Shown here: positions 18,412-27,627 of the stretch, piece by piece
Layout: each line of letters opens with the position of its first letter
How positions within the stretch are numbered: position 1 is the first letter of the stretch
Origin: an uncultured Lachnospiraceae bacterium
GTDB lineage: Bacteria; Bacillota; Clostridia; Lachnospirales; Lachnospiraceae
DNA: 64,000 bases
Reading direction: 5' to 3'
Assembly (NCBI GenBank): GCA_902779445.1
Contig: CACZBM010000023.1
Span: 25,550 to 89,549 of the forward strand
Made by a program: the position numbers and the translations under genes
The notes under the pieces: model-generated
Databases searched by the model: none
What the model was told of the DNA's origin: nothing
What the model saw: only the letters and a program-made list of their open reading frames with translations

Positions 18412-19746
18412 ATGTCATCATGTATAGAAAGACCCAGAACCACCTGCTCTTTGGGAGGGGCGTTATCAACAATATCGGCATTGCCGGGGGTGATACCCAT
18501 ATCACATACTACTTCCGGATGTGCGGGAAATTTAAGCGGGACAACTGCTTTTAATTCCGGATACTGTGGCTCTAATTATTGCAGCGGGCAGAGCGTACCG
18601 GTTAGTAATTTTAATGAATCAAATGTGGTATTCGGAGGTGCCGGGAGACTTAGGGAAGAACTGATATCCACTTTTGAACTGATCGATGGAAAGCTCTATA
18701 TAGTCCTGACCGGATGCATGTCTGAAATAATTGCAGATGATGTGCAGGGTGTGGTGAGCGAATTCCAGAATGAGGGGAAACCTCTTATCTATGTGAATAC
18801 GCCGAGTTTTGAAGGTGATGCTTTTGAAGGATATGAGCTGGTACTGGATAAGATCATAAATGATCAGCTTCCGGTGTCATCAAGGAAAGATAAGAGCATT
18901 ATAAATGTTTTTGGAATTGTTCCGCAGTTCGATCCATTTTTCAGGGGAGACTTAGGTGAGATAAAAAGGATATTGGAAAGACTGGGACTCAGGGTAAATA
19001 CACTGTTTACTAATGACCAGACATATAAAAATCTAACGGATGTACCGAAGGCAGGCTTAAATATTTTACTGTCCCCGGTATACGGCGTGGATCTCTTAAA
19101 GAAATTTGAAAAAAGACATGGAACACCATTTATAACTGAGGATCTTCCGGTTGGTGCCATTCAGACGGAAGCCTTTATCCGGCATGTAGCAAAAGCCCTT
19201 GATATAGATTCGGCAACCGTCAACAGGGTTATAAAAGAAGAAAAACGTGACTACTATGCCTATCTTGAAAGAGCTGCAGATCTGATTTCCGACAGCGAGT
19301 TTAAGTATTATGCGGACGTTGTGGGTAATGCGACCGGTACGCTTTCATATGCCAGATTCCTGCGGGACGAGCTGGGATTTGTAGTGGAAAATTCTGTTAT
19401 CACGGATTTTCTTCCAAAGAAAAAGGAGAAGATACTGAAGGGATATCTGGAAGGTAAGGATATTCCGGGGAATCTCAGTTTCGAAACCGACACTTATCAG
19501 GTAACGAAGCTGTTAAAGAATGCAATGGGACAACCTAATGGAGATTTCTACATCGACCTGCATACGCCGAGATTCGTATTTGGAAGCACTTTTGAAAAGG
19601 ATTATGCCGTGAAAAATGCTTTACCATATCTGGCTATTTCTTATCCCGTGTATGACAGGACAATCCTCTCAAAAGGGTATGCCGGGTTCAGAGGTGGTCT
19701 TCAGTTGATGGAAGATATTCTGTGTGTTCTGGTAGCCGGGAGGTAA
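18412..19746 (+). CDS. NifK-like subunit, pair 2
   Basis: This 444-residue beta-type subunit is a distant paralogue of the protein at 13872. Its P-cluster-type cysteines are C12 (RTTCSLGGA), C37 (HTTSGCAGN) and C102 (TGCMSEIIADD). Two extra cysteines, C52 and C57 (GYCGSNYC), are absent from pair 1. The beta-type C-terminus is YPVYDRTILSKGYAGFRGGL. It may form a second enzyme, or a scaffold comparable to NifEN for pair 1. The sequence alone does not decide between these. Confidence 0.87.
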   Translation: MSSCIERPRTTCSLGGALSTISALPGVIPISHTTSGCAGNLSGTTAFNSGYCGSNYCSGQSVPVSNFNESNVVFGGAGRLREELISTFELIDGKLYIVLTGCMSEIIADDVQGVVSEFQNEGKPLIYVNTPSFEGDAFEGYELVLDKIINDQLPVSSRKDKSIINVFGIVPQFDPFFRGDLGEIKRILERLGLRVNTLFTNDQTYKNLTDVPKAGLNILLSPVYGVDLLKKFEKRHGTPFITEDLPVGAIQTEAFIRHVAKALDIDSATVNRVIKEEKRDYYAYLERAADLISDSEFKYYADVVGNATGTLSYARFLRDELGFVVENSVITDFLPKKKEKILKGYLEGKDIPGNLSFETDTYQVTKLLKNAMGQPNGDFYIDLHTPRFVFGSTFEKDYAVKNALPYLAISYPVYDRTILSKGYAGFRGGLQLMEDILCVLVAGR

Positions 19747-19754
19747 GGAGAAGT

Positions 19755-21272
19755 ATGAAGAATTATGATCAGAATGAACCCCTTGTACGGGATATAAGAT
19801 TATCTGCTGCGGACAGCTTCTATGGAAAGGGATGTGATCTCCTGAAATGTGCAGAAGGTGGTTGCCTGTGCAATAAGAACAGGAGCTTCTGGCAGGCTAA
19901 TTCATGTCAGCTTTCCCTGTCTCTTATGATGGCATCTACCATTGAGAATGCTGCCATTATTATTCACAGCCCCGTAGGATGCGGAGTCAATATGAGTACT
20001 CTGTACAGTAATGTGACAGGCGGCAGAAATAAAAGGGGTCTCGGACAGAATAATCTTGTATGGCTCTCCACTAATATGCAGAAGGTGGATATCATTAACG
20101 GAGGAGAGAAAAAACTTCGTGAACTTATACGATATACGGACAGGGAATACAGACCGGAATTGATCTTTGTTGTGGCGGCATGTGCTCCAAGTATAATAGG
20201 GGATGACGTTGATGATATCGTAAACAGTGAGAAAGAGAACATAGCGGCGGATCTGGCAGCTATTCATTGTCCGGGTTTCAAGTCAAGAGTTGTAGCCAGT
20301 GCGTATGATTCGTTTTATCACGCTCTGATAAGGCATCTGAAATTTGAGCCGGAACCGTATATAGACTATAACCCCGATAATTATGCAAACCCTTATAACG
20401 GGGATCAGACGGCACTTTATAGATATAATAAGGCACGGACTGTGAATCTCTTTAATGCCACCAGCATGAATCCTGATGATGAAAATGAAATTGTCCGGCT
20501 CCTGCAGGCCCTAGATCTCAACGTACAGATCTATACCGAGTACAGTTCACGGGATAAGCTCAGGTTTATCTCAGAGGCATCCTTAAATATCAGTATGTGT
20601 GATGTTCATGATGACTATATATTAAAATATCTGGAAGAAAAATATGGTATTCCATATGTGATCCAGGGCATGCCCCTTGGGAAAAAGGCTATACGTGAAT
20701 GGTTACTTAAGATCGCAGGATTCTTCGGTAAGGAGAAAGATGCGGAAAAGATATGCGACTACGAAGAGAAAAGACTGGACGAAGCACTGAAACCCTTCCT
20801 TAAAACCATAAGGGGAAAGAGGGTCATTATGGGAGGTGGTGTTGTCAGGATAGCAGAAGAAGCACGTATGCTAAAAGAACTCGGGATGGACATCATAACC
20901 ATCAGGCCGTATCACTATGATAATGAGGCGGGAGGGGTATACAGTGAAGTGGCGGAAGAATTTCCGGATACTCCCGTGGCGGTAAGTACACAGGTTTTTG
21001 AGCTTATAAATCAGCTTAAAAAATATAAACCTGATATTGTAGTTGAGCACGCAGGTAAACACGGATGGATCTCAAAGTGCGGTATTCCATCAGTCAATCT
21101 TTTCAGCCAGGCCCGTCCTTTCTTTGGTTACGCAGGCGAGTACGCGTTTATAAAGAATCTTGCGTTCCACCTGCAGAATAATAGCTACGCCAAAAATCTT
21201 AGCAAGAACGTCCGTCTTCCATATCACAAGAACTGGTATGAGAAGGACCCATACAGCTATATTAAAGATTGA
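19755..21272 (+). CDS. NifD-like subunit, pair 2 (cofactor-binding type)
   Basis: I start this at the ATG at 19755, behind AAGGAG and 9 bases after the K-like stop. An in-frame ATG at 19722 lies inside that gene and has no ribosome site. The resulting 505-residue alpha-type subunit has core cysteines C51, C76 (HSPVGC) and C143 (AACAPSIIGDD). C282 (ISMCDVHDDYILKYLEEKYG) matches NifD Cys275. At the His442 position it reads RPFFGYAGEY, so F457 replaces histidine. An N-terminal group C27, C32, C37, C39 parallels the one in pair 1. Confidence 0.87.
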   Translation: MKNYDQNEPLVRDIRLSAADSFYGKGCDLLKCAEGGCLCNKNRSFWQANSCQLSLSLMMASTIENAAIIIHSPVGCGVNMSTLYSNVTGGRNKRGLGQNNLVWLSTNMQKVDIINGGEKKLRELIRYTDREYRPELIFVVAACAPSIIGDDVDDIVNSEKENIAADLAAIHCPGFKSRVVASAYDSFYHALIRHLKFEPEPYIDYNPDNYANPYNGDQTALYRYNKARTVNLFNATSMNPDDENEIVRLLQALDLNVQIYTEYSSRDKLRFISEASLNISMCDVHDDYILKYLEEKYGIPYVIQGMPLGKKAIREWLLKIAGFFGKEKDAEKICDYEEKRLDEALKPFLKTIRGKRVIMGGGVVRIAEEARMLKELGMDIITIRPYHYDNEAGGVYSEVAEEFPDTPVAVSTQVFELINQLKKYKPDIVVEHAGKHGWISKCGIPSVNLFSQARPFFGYAGEYAFIKNLAFHLQNNSYAKNLSKNVRLPYHKNWYEKDPYSYIKD

Positions 21273-21279
21273 ATCTTTG

Positions 21280-21306
21280 CCCCCGGTATCGTACTGAAAC
21301 CGGGGG
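21280..21306 (+). terminator. Hairpin terminator of nitrogenase-like operon
   Basis: CCCCCGGT (21280-21287) pairs with ACCGGGGG (21299-21306) right after the last D-like gene. The following ATTATTCTA is only moderately T-rich. Confidence 0.75.
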
Positions 21307-21336
21307 ATTATTCTATGTACTGCCATTTTATGGAAA

Positions 21337-21378
21337 TTTCGTATATACTTATATGATATAGACGAACAGGGGGAATTT
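21337..21378 (+). promoter_or_regulatory. Duplicated promoter/leader segment, copy B
   Basis: It contains an extended -10 (TGATATAGA, 21354-21362) and the ribosome site AGGGGGAATTT before the ATG at 21379. It is a near copy of the minus-strand leader at 5925-5966. Confidence 0.7.
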
Positions 21379-23199
21379 ATGAGTATTAAAAATAAAGCAA
21401 TTTCTTTTTTGGCTTCATTTTTCATTATTTCAGGGCTTTTAATCTGGCCTGTTTTTGCTGAGGACAGTTTCCCGGCGGATATCCGTCCGGCTCCCGAGGG
21501 GCAGTCTTTCGACGGGAAGCTGGTCATACTGCATTCTAATGATGTGCATGGGGCGGTCGATGGGTATGCAAAGATAAGTGAACTCAGGGACAGTTTTGAA
21601 GATCAGGGAGCGGAAGTGATACTGATCGATGCCGGAGATTTCTGCCAGGGAGATCCTTACGTAAATGAAGGGAAAGGCGAAAATGCAGTGTCGCTTATGA
21701 ATTCCGCGGGTTATTTACTGGCAGTTCCCGGAAACCATGAATTTGAGTACGGTGTTGAAAAACTCGAGGATAATCTGAAGACGGCGGATTTTGCAGTTCT
21801 TTGCGCTAATGTCAAAAAGAACGGGAGATCCATGTTTAAGCCCGGGATGGTTTTTCATGCAAAGAATGGCGCAGACATAGGATTTTTAGGCCTTGATACT
21901 CCGGAGACCCTTACAAAAGCAAATCCCACAATGGTGGCGGGGATCAGTTTTCTGTCGGGACAGGATATGGCGGACTGTGTGACCGAAGAGGCAGATACAC
22001 TTAGAAAAGAAGGGGCGGAGACAGTGATCGCGGTCACGCATCTCGGAGTAGGGGAGGAATCGGCGACTGAAAACAACCGCTCTCTGGATCTATATAAAGC
22101 TTCGAAAGGTATTGATTTCATTATTGACGGACATTCCCATACGGTGATGACATCAGGAGAAAAAGACGAACCTATCCAGCAGACCGGAACCAAGTTTAAT
22201 AATATCGGTGTTATTGTGATAAATGAAAATGCGGAGATAGAAGATCATTATCTTATTTCCACGGAGGATCTTTCTTCGGACTCAGATGTGGGATCTGCCG
22301 TGAATGATATTAAGAAAGCCGTGGATGAGAAGTACAGCGCGGTGATCGGCGAGAGTGAGATCGAGTTTGAGGGGGAAGATTATAAAAACCGTTCACAGGA
22401 AACCAACAGTGGCGATCTCATCACTGACGCTATTTTATGGTATGTGAATAACCATAAAGAACTTCTGAAGGGATTTGACGGGGGGATCGTTTCCATGTTA
22501 AACGGTGGAGCCATCCGGGATAAGATCCCTTCCGGAAAGGTGACAAAGAAGGATATCTACACGGTATTTCCCTTTGGGGATACTGTGAACATTGTATTTG
22601 TGACTGGGGAAGAACTTCTGGAATCCATGGAAGCTGCCACCTTCTGTACGCCTGATCCTATAGGCGGATATCCCCAGACTGCAGGCATGGAGTTTACCAT
22701 TGACCTTAATAAGGAATATGACAAGGGGGAATTATACCCTAATTCTACCTATCACCGGCCGAAGTCAATAAAGCGTGTAAATATAGAAAGCATTAACGGC
22801 AGGCCTTTTGACAAAGACGCCGAATATGCAGTCTGTGTCAGCGATTATATAGCCTCCGGAGGGGATACCTATTATATATTCGGTACAAAAGAAGCAATTG
22901 AAACCGGAGCCGGGTTGGATGATGTTCTTACTGAGTACATAAAAGAAGAACTTGGTGGGGTGTTAAGAGAAGATGATCACGGGGTTGTCCGCGGTGACCG
23001 CAAAGAATTAAAGAACTCAAGCGCTACACCGGATCCGGTCGGTTATAAAGTCGTTGTGGGAGATTATCTCAGCAAGATAGCAGAGAAGGAACTGGGTGAC
23101 GGAAGACGCTGGAAAGAGATTTACGATCTGAACAGGGATGTAATAGATGATCCGGATGAGATCTATCCGGGGCAGAGTCTCAAACTTCCTGCTGCATGA
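21379..23199 (+). CDS. Secreted 5'-nucleotidase/UshA-family metallophosphatase with LysM
   Basis: This 606-residue exported protein has an N-terminal signal peptide (hydrophobic residues 8-26, cleavage near VFAED). The metallophosphatase domain shows HSNDVHG, DAGDFCQGD, GNHEFEYG and DGHSHT, the metal-binding blocks of the family. The 5'-nucleotidase C-terminal domain contains NGGAIRDKIPSGKVTKKDIYTVFPFGD. The last ~50 residues form a LysM domain (GDYLSKIAEKELGDGRRWKEIYDLN...), which would hold the enzyme to peptidoglycan. Its role is to strip phosphate from extracellular nucleotides for uptake. It has its own promoter and is not part of the nitrogenase-like operon. Confidence 0.93.
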   Translation: MSIKNKAISFLASFFIISGLLIWPVFAEDSFPADIRPAPEGQSFDGKLVILHSNDVHGAVDGYAKISELRDSFEDQGAEVILIDAGDFCQGDPYVNEGKGENAVSLMNSAGYLLAVPGNHEFEYGVEKLEDNLKTADFAVLCANVKKNGRSMFKPGMVFHAKNGADIGFLGLDTPETLTKANPTMVAGISFLSGQDMADCVTEEADTLRKEGAETVIAVTHLGVGEESATENNRSLDLYKASKGIDFIIDGHSHTVMTSGEKDEPIQQTGTKFNNIGVIVINENAEIEDHYLISTEDLSSDSDVGSAVNDIKKAVDEKYSAVIGESEIEFEGEDYKNRSQETNSGDLITDAILWYVNNHKELLKGFDGGIVSMLNGGAIRDKIPSGKVTKKDIYTVFPFGDTVNIVFVTGEELLESMEAATFCTPDPIGGYPQTAGMEFTIDLNKEYDKGELYPNSTYHRPKSIKRVNIESINGRPFDKDAEYAVCVSDYIASGGDTYYIFGTKEAIETGAGLDDVLTEYIKEELGGVLREDDHGVVRGDRKELKNSSATPDPVGYKVVVGDYLSKIAEKELGDGRRWKEIYDLNRDVIDDPDEIYPGQSLKLPAA

Positions 23200-23201
23200 T
23201 C

Positions 23202-23879
23202 CTATATCAGCTCGATCTGCTTTTCGTCGCAGATCTCCTGGAGTTCCTGATAGAGATATGAGTCTTTGTCAGTATTTCTGCCGATATATATTCGTCTCGG
23301 CCGGATAGAAGTCATGATCTTTCCGATATCATTTGAATGCATATCTATCTTCCATAAACGCCACTCATATTCATCGGACTCGATCTTCGGCTTATGCATC
23401 ATGGACATCACGGAAGCGACTCTGTTTTCCGTGTCATCATCTCCGTGTGAATCATCGCTGTACTTTACCGGTGAAAAGAAAAGACCGTTTTCCTCGGCAA
23501 AATCCTGGATATCGATATACTGATACTCCATGCAGAGACCCTGACCCTCATCAGCGTAGTCATTCCACATGCTTAAAGAATTTTTCCTGTCCGTGAAGCA
23601 AGACACGTAGCTTTTGAAACGGAGCATTCCGTCTGTGTGGTTATCAAATCTGATGGCGCGGCACAGATACATCTGGTCAAAACGTATGCTGGACACCTCC
23701 GCCATATCTAAAGGACGGTAACGATAAAAGACGCCGCCCTTTTTCTCGATAAGATCCTGAAGAAGGAAAGATGCGGCTTTTTTATTGTTCATCATGAACG
23801 CGCTGAAAATATCATCGCGGAGGTTGTATTCCCACTGCTCCAACTTAATTCTCCATTCAAAGTAATGCCAAAAGCCCAC
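23202..23879 (-). CDS. DUF2971-like protein
   Basis: This 225-residue cytoplasmic protein matches the DUF2971 pattern: FYRYRP near the start of the domain, SCFT followed by NSLSMWNDYADEGQGLCMEYQ, and a C-terminal RRIYIGRN. The function of the family is unknown, although members are often found near defence or mobile loci. The apparent start is GTG at 23879 without a clear ribosome site, so the N-terminus is uncertain. It converges on the nucleotidase gene with only 2 bases between them and no hairpin. Confidence 0.75.
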   Translation of the reverse strand: MGFWHYFEWRIKLEQWEYNLRDDIFSAFMMNNKKAASFLLQDLIEKKGGVFYRYRPLDMAEVSSIRFDQMYLCRAIRFDNHTDGMLRFKSYVSCFTDRKNSLSMWNDYADEGQGLCMEYQYIDIQDFAEENGLFFSPVKYSDDSHGDDDTENRVASVMSMMHKPKIESDEYEWRLWKIDMHSNDIGKIMTSIRPRRIYIGRNTDKDSYLYQELQEICDEKQIELI

Positions 23880-23902
23880 TCTGGAGATACCAAGAATATT
23901 TT

Positions 23903-23975
23903 GTCATTCTGAGGGCATAGCCCGAAGAATCTTCTCATCGACCGGGGAAAGATCCTTCGCTTTGCTCAGGATGAC
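23903..23975. repeat. Dispersed palindromic repeat, copy 3
   Basis: GTCATTCTGAGGG at the left pairs with GCTCAGGATGAC at the right, with AGAATCTTC and AAGATCCTT arms inside. It lies in the 341-base gap between the DUF2971 gene and echA, which otherwise holds only the ech promoter and AT-rich sequence. Confidence 0.8.
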
Positions 23976-24103
23976 AACGTTACAGAGATACAAGGGTGAA
24001 ATGTATTTTTGGCGTTTGTATCATCATATGATAGAAGATGCAGGGAGAAAAATCAATAATTCGTAACCATATTATAAGAACAAAAATCAGTACAAAAAGA
24101 AGG

Positions 24104-24132
24104 TTCAAAAAAACGTGCTATAATGTTATAAT
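24104..24132 (+). promoter_or_regulatory. Probable promoter of the ech operon
   Basis: TTCAAA (24104-24109) and TATAAT (24127-24132) are 17 bases apart. A second TATAAT at 24119-24124 has no matching -35. The echA start is about 90 bases downstream. Confidence 0.6.
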
Positions 24133-24220
24133 ACAAAATACTGTCTATATGGCAGATGACAAAACGAAAAGACTTTTGTCGTTTGCTACACAAAGTATTA
24201 TGAGCCGGGAGGAATAAGAT

Positions 24221-26158
24221 TTGCCGATATTATTTGTGTTGTTCATTTTCACGCTTCTGATATCCATATCTGTGTCTTTTACCAGAAATGATAAGACAAG
24301 AGAGACCATAGTATCTGCGGGGAGCATCATAATGATGCTTTTGGATGTCGGATTTTGCGCCTGGGCATTTATGCAGATAAATGCTGCGGGGGGATCCATA
24401 GAGTTTCTGATGCCGGAGACTCTGCCGGTAGAGATCTTTAACTACGTGATCATCGTAGGAGAGATCTTCTTATTCGTGCTGATATCTGTGCTTTCCATCA
24501 GACACGATAAATATCACTGCATCATACTTTCATTTATGGGAACCGCTCCCGTATTATGGATGGATGCTACAGGGCATTCGGTTGAAAGCGGAGCGATGCT
24601 CAGGATCGATACTCTGTCAGTTCTCATGTTCATGGTTGTGGGACTTGTCGGAGGACTTATCTGTATTTATTCAAACGGATACATGCATGATTATCACCAT
24701 CATCACCTGGACGTGGAAAAGAGACCCTGGTTCTTCCAGTCCATGCTTTTCTTATTCCTGGCAGCGATGTTCGGACTTATTTCGGCAGATAATCTCGCAT
24801 GGATGTTCTTCTTCTGGGAGATCACCAGTACAATTTCCTTCCTGCTTATCGGATATACAAAGAGCGAAGAAGCTGTTAACAACAGCTTCAGGGCACTTTG
24901 GATGAACCTTCTCGGAGGCTGCGGATTTACCGTAGCTATTCTCTACAGTGCATTTATGTATGGATCAGGAAATCTGACAGATCTTATTTACAAAGGAGCA
25001 TGGGCACCGGGAATAGTGATCCCGGTAGTATGTCTTTCTTTCGCGGCTTTTACAAAGAGCGCGCAGATGCCGTTCTCGCGTTGGCTTCTCGGAGCCATGG
25101 TCGCACCTACACCTTCATCAGCACTTCTCCATTCTGCTACGATGGTAAAAGCAGGTGTGTATCTCCTTATCAGGATCTCTCCTTTGATGACTGAGAATCT
25201 GGCTGGTGTAATGGTCACCACCATAGGCGGGTTCACTTTCTTCGCAGCATCACTTCTGGCTATTTCGCAGAGTGACGGCAAAAAGGTTCTTGCGTATTCC
25301 ACCATCTCAAATCTCGGACTTATCACGGCATGCTCAGGAGTAGGACAGCCGGCAGCCACGTGGGCAGCGGTAATGCTCCTTCTTTTCCATGCGGTTTCAA
25401 AGTCTCTTATGTTCCTCTGCGTGGGTGCGGTTGAGAATGCCACCGGCAGCAGGGATATAGAGGATATGCACGGACTTATCGTAAAGATGCCGAAGATGGC
25501 ATTTATCATGACGGTAGGTATCTGCGGTATGTTCCTTGCTCCCTTCGGAATGCTGGTCGCAAAGTGGGCAGCACTGAAGGCTTATATTGATTCCAATAAC
25601 GTACTCCTCGTTATCTTCCTGGTATTTGGATCTGCAACTACCATGTTTTATTGGGGCAAATGGCTCGGAAAGCTCTTTGCGGTGCTTCATCAGTCTGAGA
25701 CCCTCAGGGATATCGTGCATAAGAGTGAGTGGTATGTAATGTATGTGCTTACGGGACTTATTATCATCCTCTGTACCACATTCCCTCTTATAGGACAGAT
25801 ATTTGTGCAGCCCATGCTTTCCGTTGAATTCGGAGTTACCGTGGGACAGATCATCAGCGACAGTGACGTGCGTGTAATGCTTATGATGCTTATTATGATA
25901 GCATTGATGCCGATACTCGCTATCTTCCTTATATATAATAGAAAGGAAAAGATGACCATGTCATATATGGCCGGTGCAAATGCCGGTGATGACAGGCATT
26001 TTGTGGATGCCTTCGGCGGGATCCGTCCTTCATACCTTTCAAACTGGTACATGGATTCTTACTTCGGAGAAAAGCGGATACTGTTTCCTTCATTATGTAT
26101 CGCAGCCGGCTTCGTGATCGTACTGATGATCCTTGCTATAGGAGGTGCCATCGGATGA
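24221..26158 (+). CDS. echA: Ech hydrogenase subunit A, proton-pumping antiporter-like
   Basis: This 645-residue polytopic protein of the NuoL/Mrp antiporter family has many hydrophobic helices. The characteristic core includes FFFWEITSTISFLLIGY, FTKSAQMPFSRWLLGAMVAPTPSSALLHSATMV and SDGKKVLAYSTISNLG, with the conserved Lys and Glu residues used in proton translocation. The start is TTG at 24221 behind GGGAGGA. Ech couples ferredoxin oxidation and H2 formation to ion translocation, and this subunit carries the ion path. It overlaps echB by 4 bases. Confidence 0.95.
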   Translation: MPILFVLFIFTLLISISVSFTRNDKTRETIVSAGSIIMMLLDVGFCAWAFMQINAAGGSIEFLMPETLPVEIFNYVIIVGEIFLFVLISVLSIRHDKYHCIILSFMGTAPVLWMDATGHSVESGAMLRIDTLSVLMFMVVGLVGGLICIYSNGYMHDYHHHHLDVEKRPWFFQSMLFLFLAAMFGLISADNLAWMFFFWEITSTISFLLIGYTKSEEAVNNSFRALWMNLLGGCGFTVAILYSAFMYGSGNLTDLIYKGAWAPGIVIPVVCLSFAAFTKSAQMPFSRWLLGAMVAPTPSSALLHSATMVKAGVYLLIRISPLMTENLAGVMVTTIGGFTFFAASLLAISQSDGKKVLAYSTISNLGLITACSGVGQPAATWAAVMLLLFHAVSKSLMFLCVGAVENATGSRDIEDMHGLIVKMPKMAFIMTVGICGMFLAPFGMLVAKWAALKAYIDSNNVLLVIFLVFGSATTMFYWGKWLGKLFAVLHQSETLRDIVHKSEWYVMYVLTGLIIILCTTFPLIGQIFVQPMLSVEFGVTVGQIISDSDVRVMLMMLIMIALMPILAIFLIYNRKEKMTMSYMAGANAGDDRHFVDAFGGIRPSYLSNWYMDSYFGEKRILFPSLCIAAGFVIVLMILAIGGAIG

Positions 26159-27036
26159 ATTATATGATACTGATACCTATTGCAATATATATTATATTTA
26201 CCCCGATAGTGGGGTTCTTCCTGGAGGGATATGACAGAGTGGTATCTTCAAGGCTCCAGAGAAGGCAGGGACCGCCATTTCTTCAGCCGGTCTATGACCT
26301 TATAAAGCTCTTTGAAAAGCAGGCTATAGTTGTAAATAATCTTGAGACCGCGTTGGTTCTTGGATTTACAATATTTACCATATTCTCAGGATGTATTTTC
26401 TTTGCAGGAGGAGACATACTTCTCGTATTCTTTGCTTTCTCTCTTGCGGATATGTTCCTGGTGCTGGCAGCTTCCAGTGCGAATTCACCCTATTCCTCAC
26501 TTGGTTCACAGAGAGAATTCGTACAGATGATGGCATATGAACCCATGACTCTTCTTACAGCCATTGGATTCTATATGGTATGCGGAAGCTTCAATGTGTC
26601 CGACATCATTAATCAGGACGTTCCCGCGATCATTAGGACTCCCGGTGTATTCCTCGGATACTGCTTCATACTTATCATCAAGCTCAGGAAATCACCTTTC
26701 GACCTCTCCACTTCACATCATGCTCATCAGGAGATGGTAAAGGGTCTTACACAGGATATTGCAGGAAACGTGCTTGGAATACTTGAGTTGGGTGAGATCT
26801 ATGAAGAGGTATTCCTTATGGCGATAGTTGCGCTCTTCTTTGTGACAAAGAATCCCATGAGCTATGTGGTTGGAATAGTGGCAGCTCTCGTAGTTTTCTT
26901 TATCATGATCGTGATCGACAATGTTTTCCCCAGAGTCAAGTGGAGCAACATGCTTTGGATAACCTGGGGTGTTACCTTGTCACTTGCCGGAAGTAATTTC
27001 CTTATCCTGACCATGTTAAAGATGGCCGGGATCTGA
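26155..27036 (+). CDS. echB: Ech hydrogenase subunit B, NuoH-like membrane protein
   Basis: This 293-residue membrane subunit links the antiporter arm to the hydrogenase module. I chose the ATG at 26155, which overlaps the echA stop (ATGA) behind AGGAGGT, over the longer frame from 26095. NuoH-type signatures are RRQGPPFLQPVYDLIKLFEKQ, EFVQMMAYEPM and KLRKSPFDLSTSHHAHQEMV. The last of these is the quinone-site-like loop retained in Ech enzymes. Confidence 0.95.
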   Translation: MNYMILIPIAIYIIFTPIVGFFLEGYDRVVSSRLQRRQGPPFLQPVYDLIKLFEKQAIVVNNLETALVLGFTIFTIFSGCIFFAGGDILLVFFAFSLADMFLVLAASSANSPYSSLGSQREFVQMMAYEPMTLLTAIGFYMVCGSFNVSDIINQDVPAIIRTPGVFLGYCFILIIKLRKSPFDLSTSHHAHQEMVKGLTQDIAGNVLGILELGEIYEEVFLMAIVALFFVTKNPMSYVVGIVAALVVFFIMIVIDNVFPRVKWSNMLWITWGVTLSLAGSNFLILTMLKMAGI

Positions 27037-27055
27037 TAGAAAATACAGCTTATCT

Positions 27056-27133
27056 GCGAAGCAGTATACAACGAATGTAATCCTGAGCGAAGCAGTATAC
27101 AACAAATGTCCTCCTGAGCGAAGCGAAGGATCT
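27056..27133 (+). repeat. Dispersed repeat with 31-base tandem duplication, copy 4
   Basis: A 31-base unit beginning GCGAAGCAGTATACAAC occurs twice (27056 and 27087), followed at 27118 by the normal repeat end GCGAAGCGAAGGATCT. It lies between echB and echC without a visible terminator. Confidence 0.8.
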
Positions 27134-27153
27134 GATTTACAAGGAGAAAGTCT

Positions 27154-27627
27154 ATGAAAATATCTAAGTCGCCCTGGCTATTGCACTATGATGCATCAAG
27201 CTGTAACGGGTGTGACATTGAAGTTTTGGCATCCACCACTCCCAGATTTGATGTGGAGAGATTTGGTATCATTAATACGGGAAATCCCAAGCATGCGGAT
27301 ATCATGGTAGTCACCGGAGGTGTTAACGACCAGACAAAGCATGTGGTTAAGCAGCTTTATTCCCAAATGCCGGAGCCCAAGGTAGTTATTGCAGCGGGAA
27401 TATGTGCCTGCGACGGCGGCATTTTCAAAGACTGTTACAATATGTCCGGCGGTGTGGATACGGTCATCCCGGTTGATGTATATGTTCCGGGATGTGCTGT
27501 ACGTCCGGAAGCACTGATAGACGGTGTGGTGAAAGCACTTGCCATACTTGACCAGAAGAGGGATGCGATGAAGAATCACGCTACCTGTGAAGTACATTAT
27601 GATAATGCAGGGAAAGGAGAAAGTTAA
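27154..27627 (+). CDS. echC: Ech hydrogenase small subunit (NuoB-like, 4Fe-4S)
   Basis: This 157-residue subunit is homologous to NuoB and the [NiFe]-hydrogenase small subunit. Cluster ligands are C17 and C20 (SSCNGCDIE), a cysteine of the GICACDGG segment and the Cys of VPGCAVRPE, giving the single proximal 4Fe-4S cluster. It passes electrons from EchF to the active site in EchE. It overlaps echD by one base. Confidence 0.95.
   Translation: MKISKSPWLLHYDASSCNGCDIEVLASTTPRFDVERFGIINTGNPKHADIMVVTGGVNDQTKHVVKQLYSQMPEPKVVIAAGICACDGGIFKDCYNMSGGVDTVIPVDVYVPGCAVRPEALIDGVVKALAILDQKRDAMKNHATCEVHYDNAGKGES

Noticed and set aside
13872..21272. Protochlorophyllide, chlorophyllide or F430-precursor reductase
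   Set aside because: Those systems do not use NifB, and no tetrapyrrole genes are nearby. Here nifB and a NifX-type gene head the operon, and a cofactor cysteine is conserved in D.
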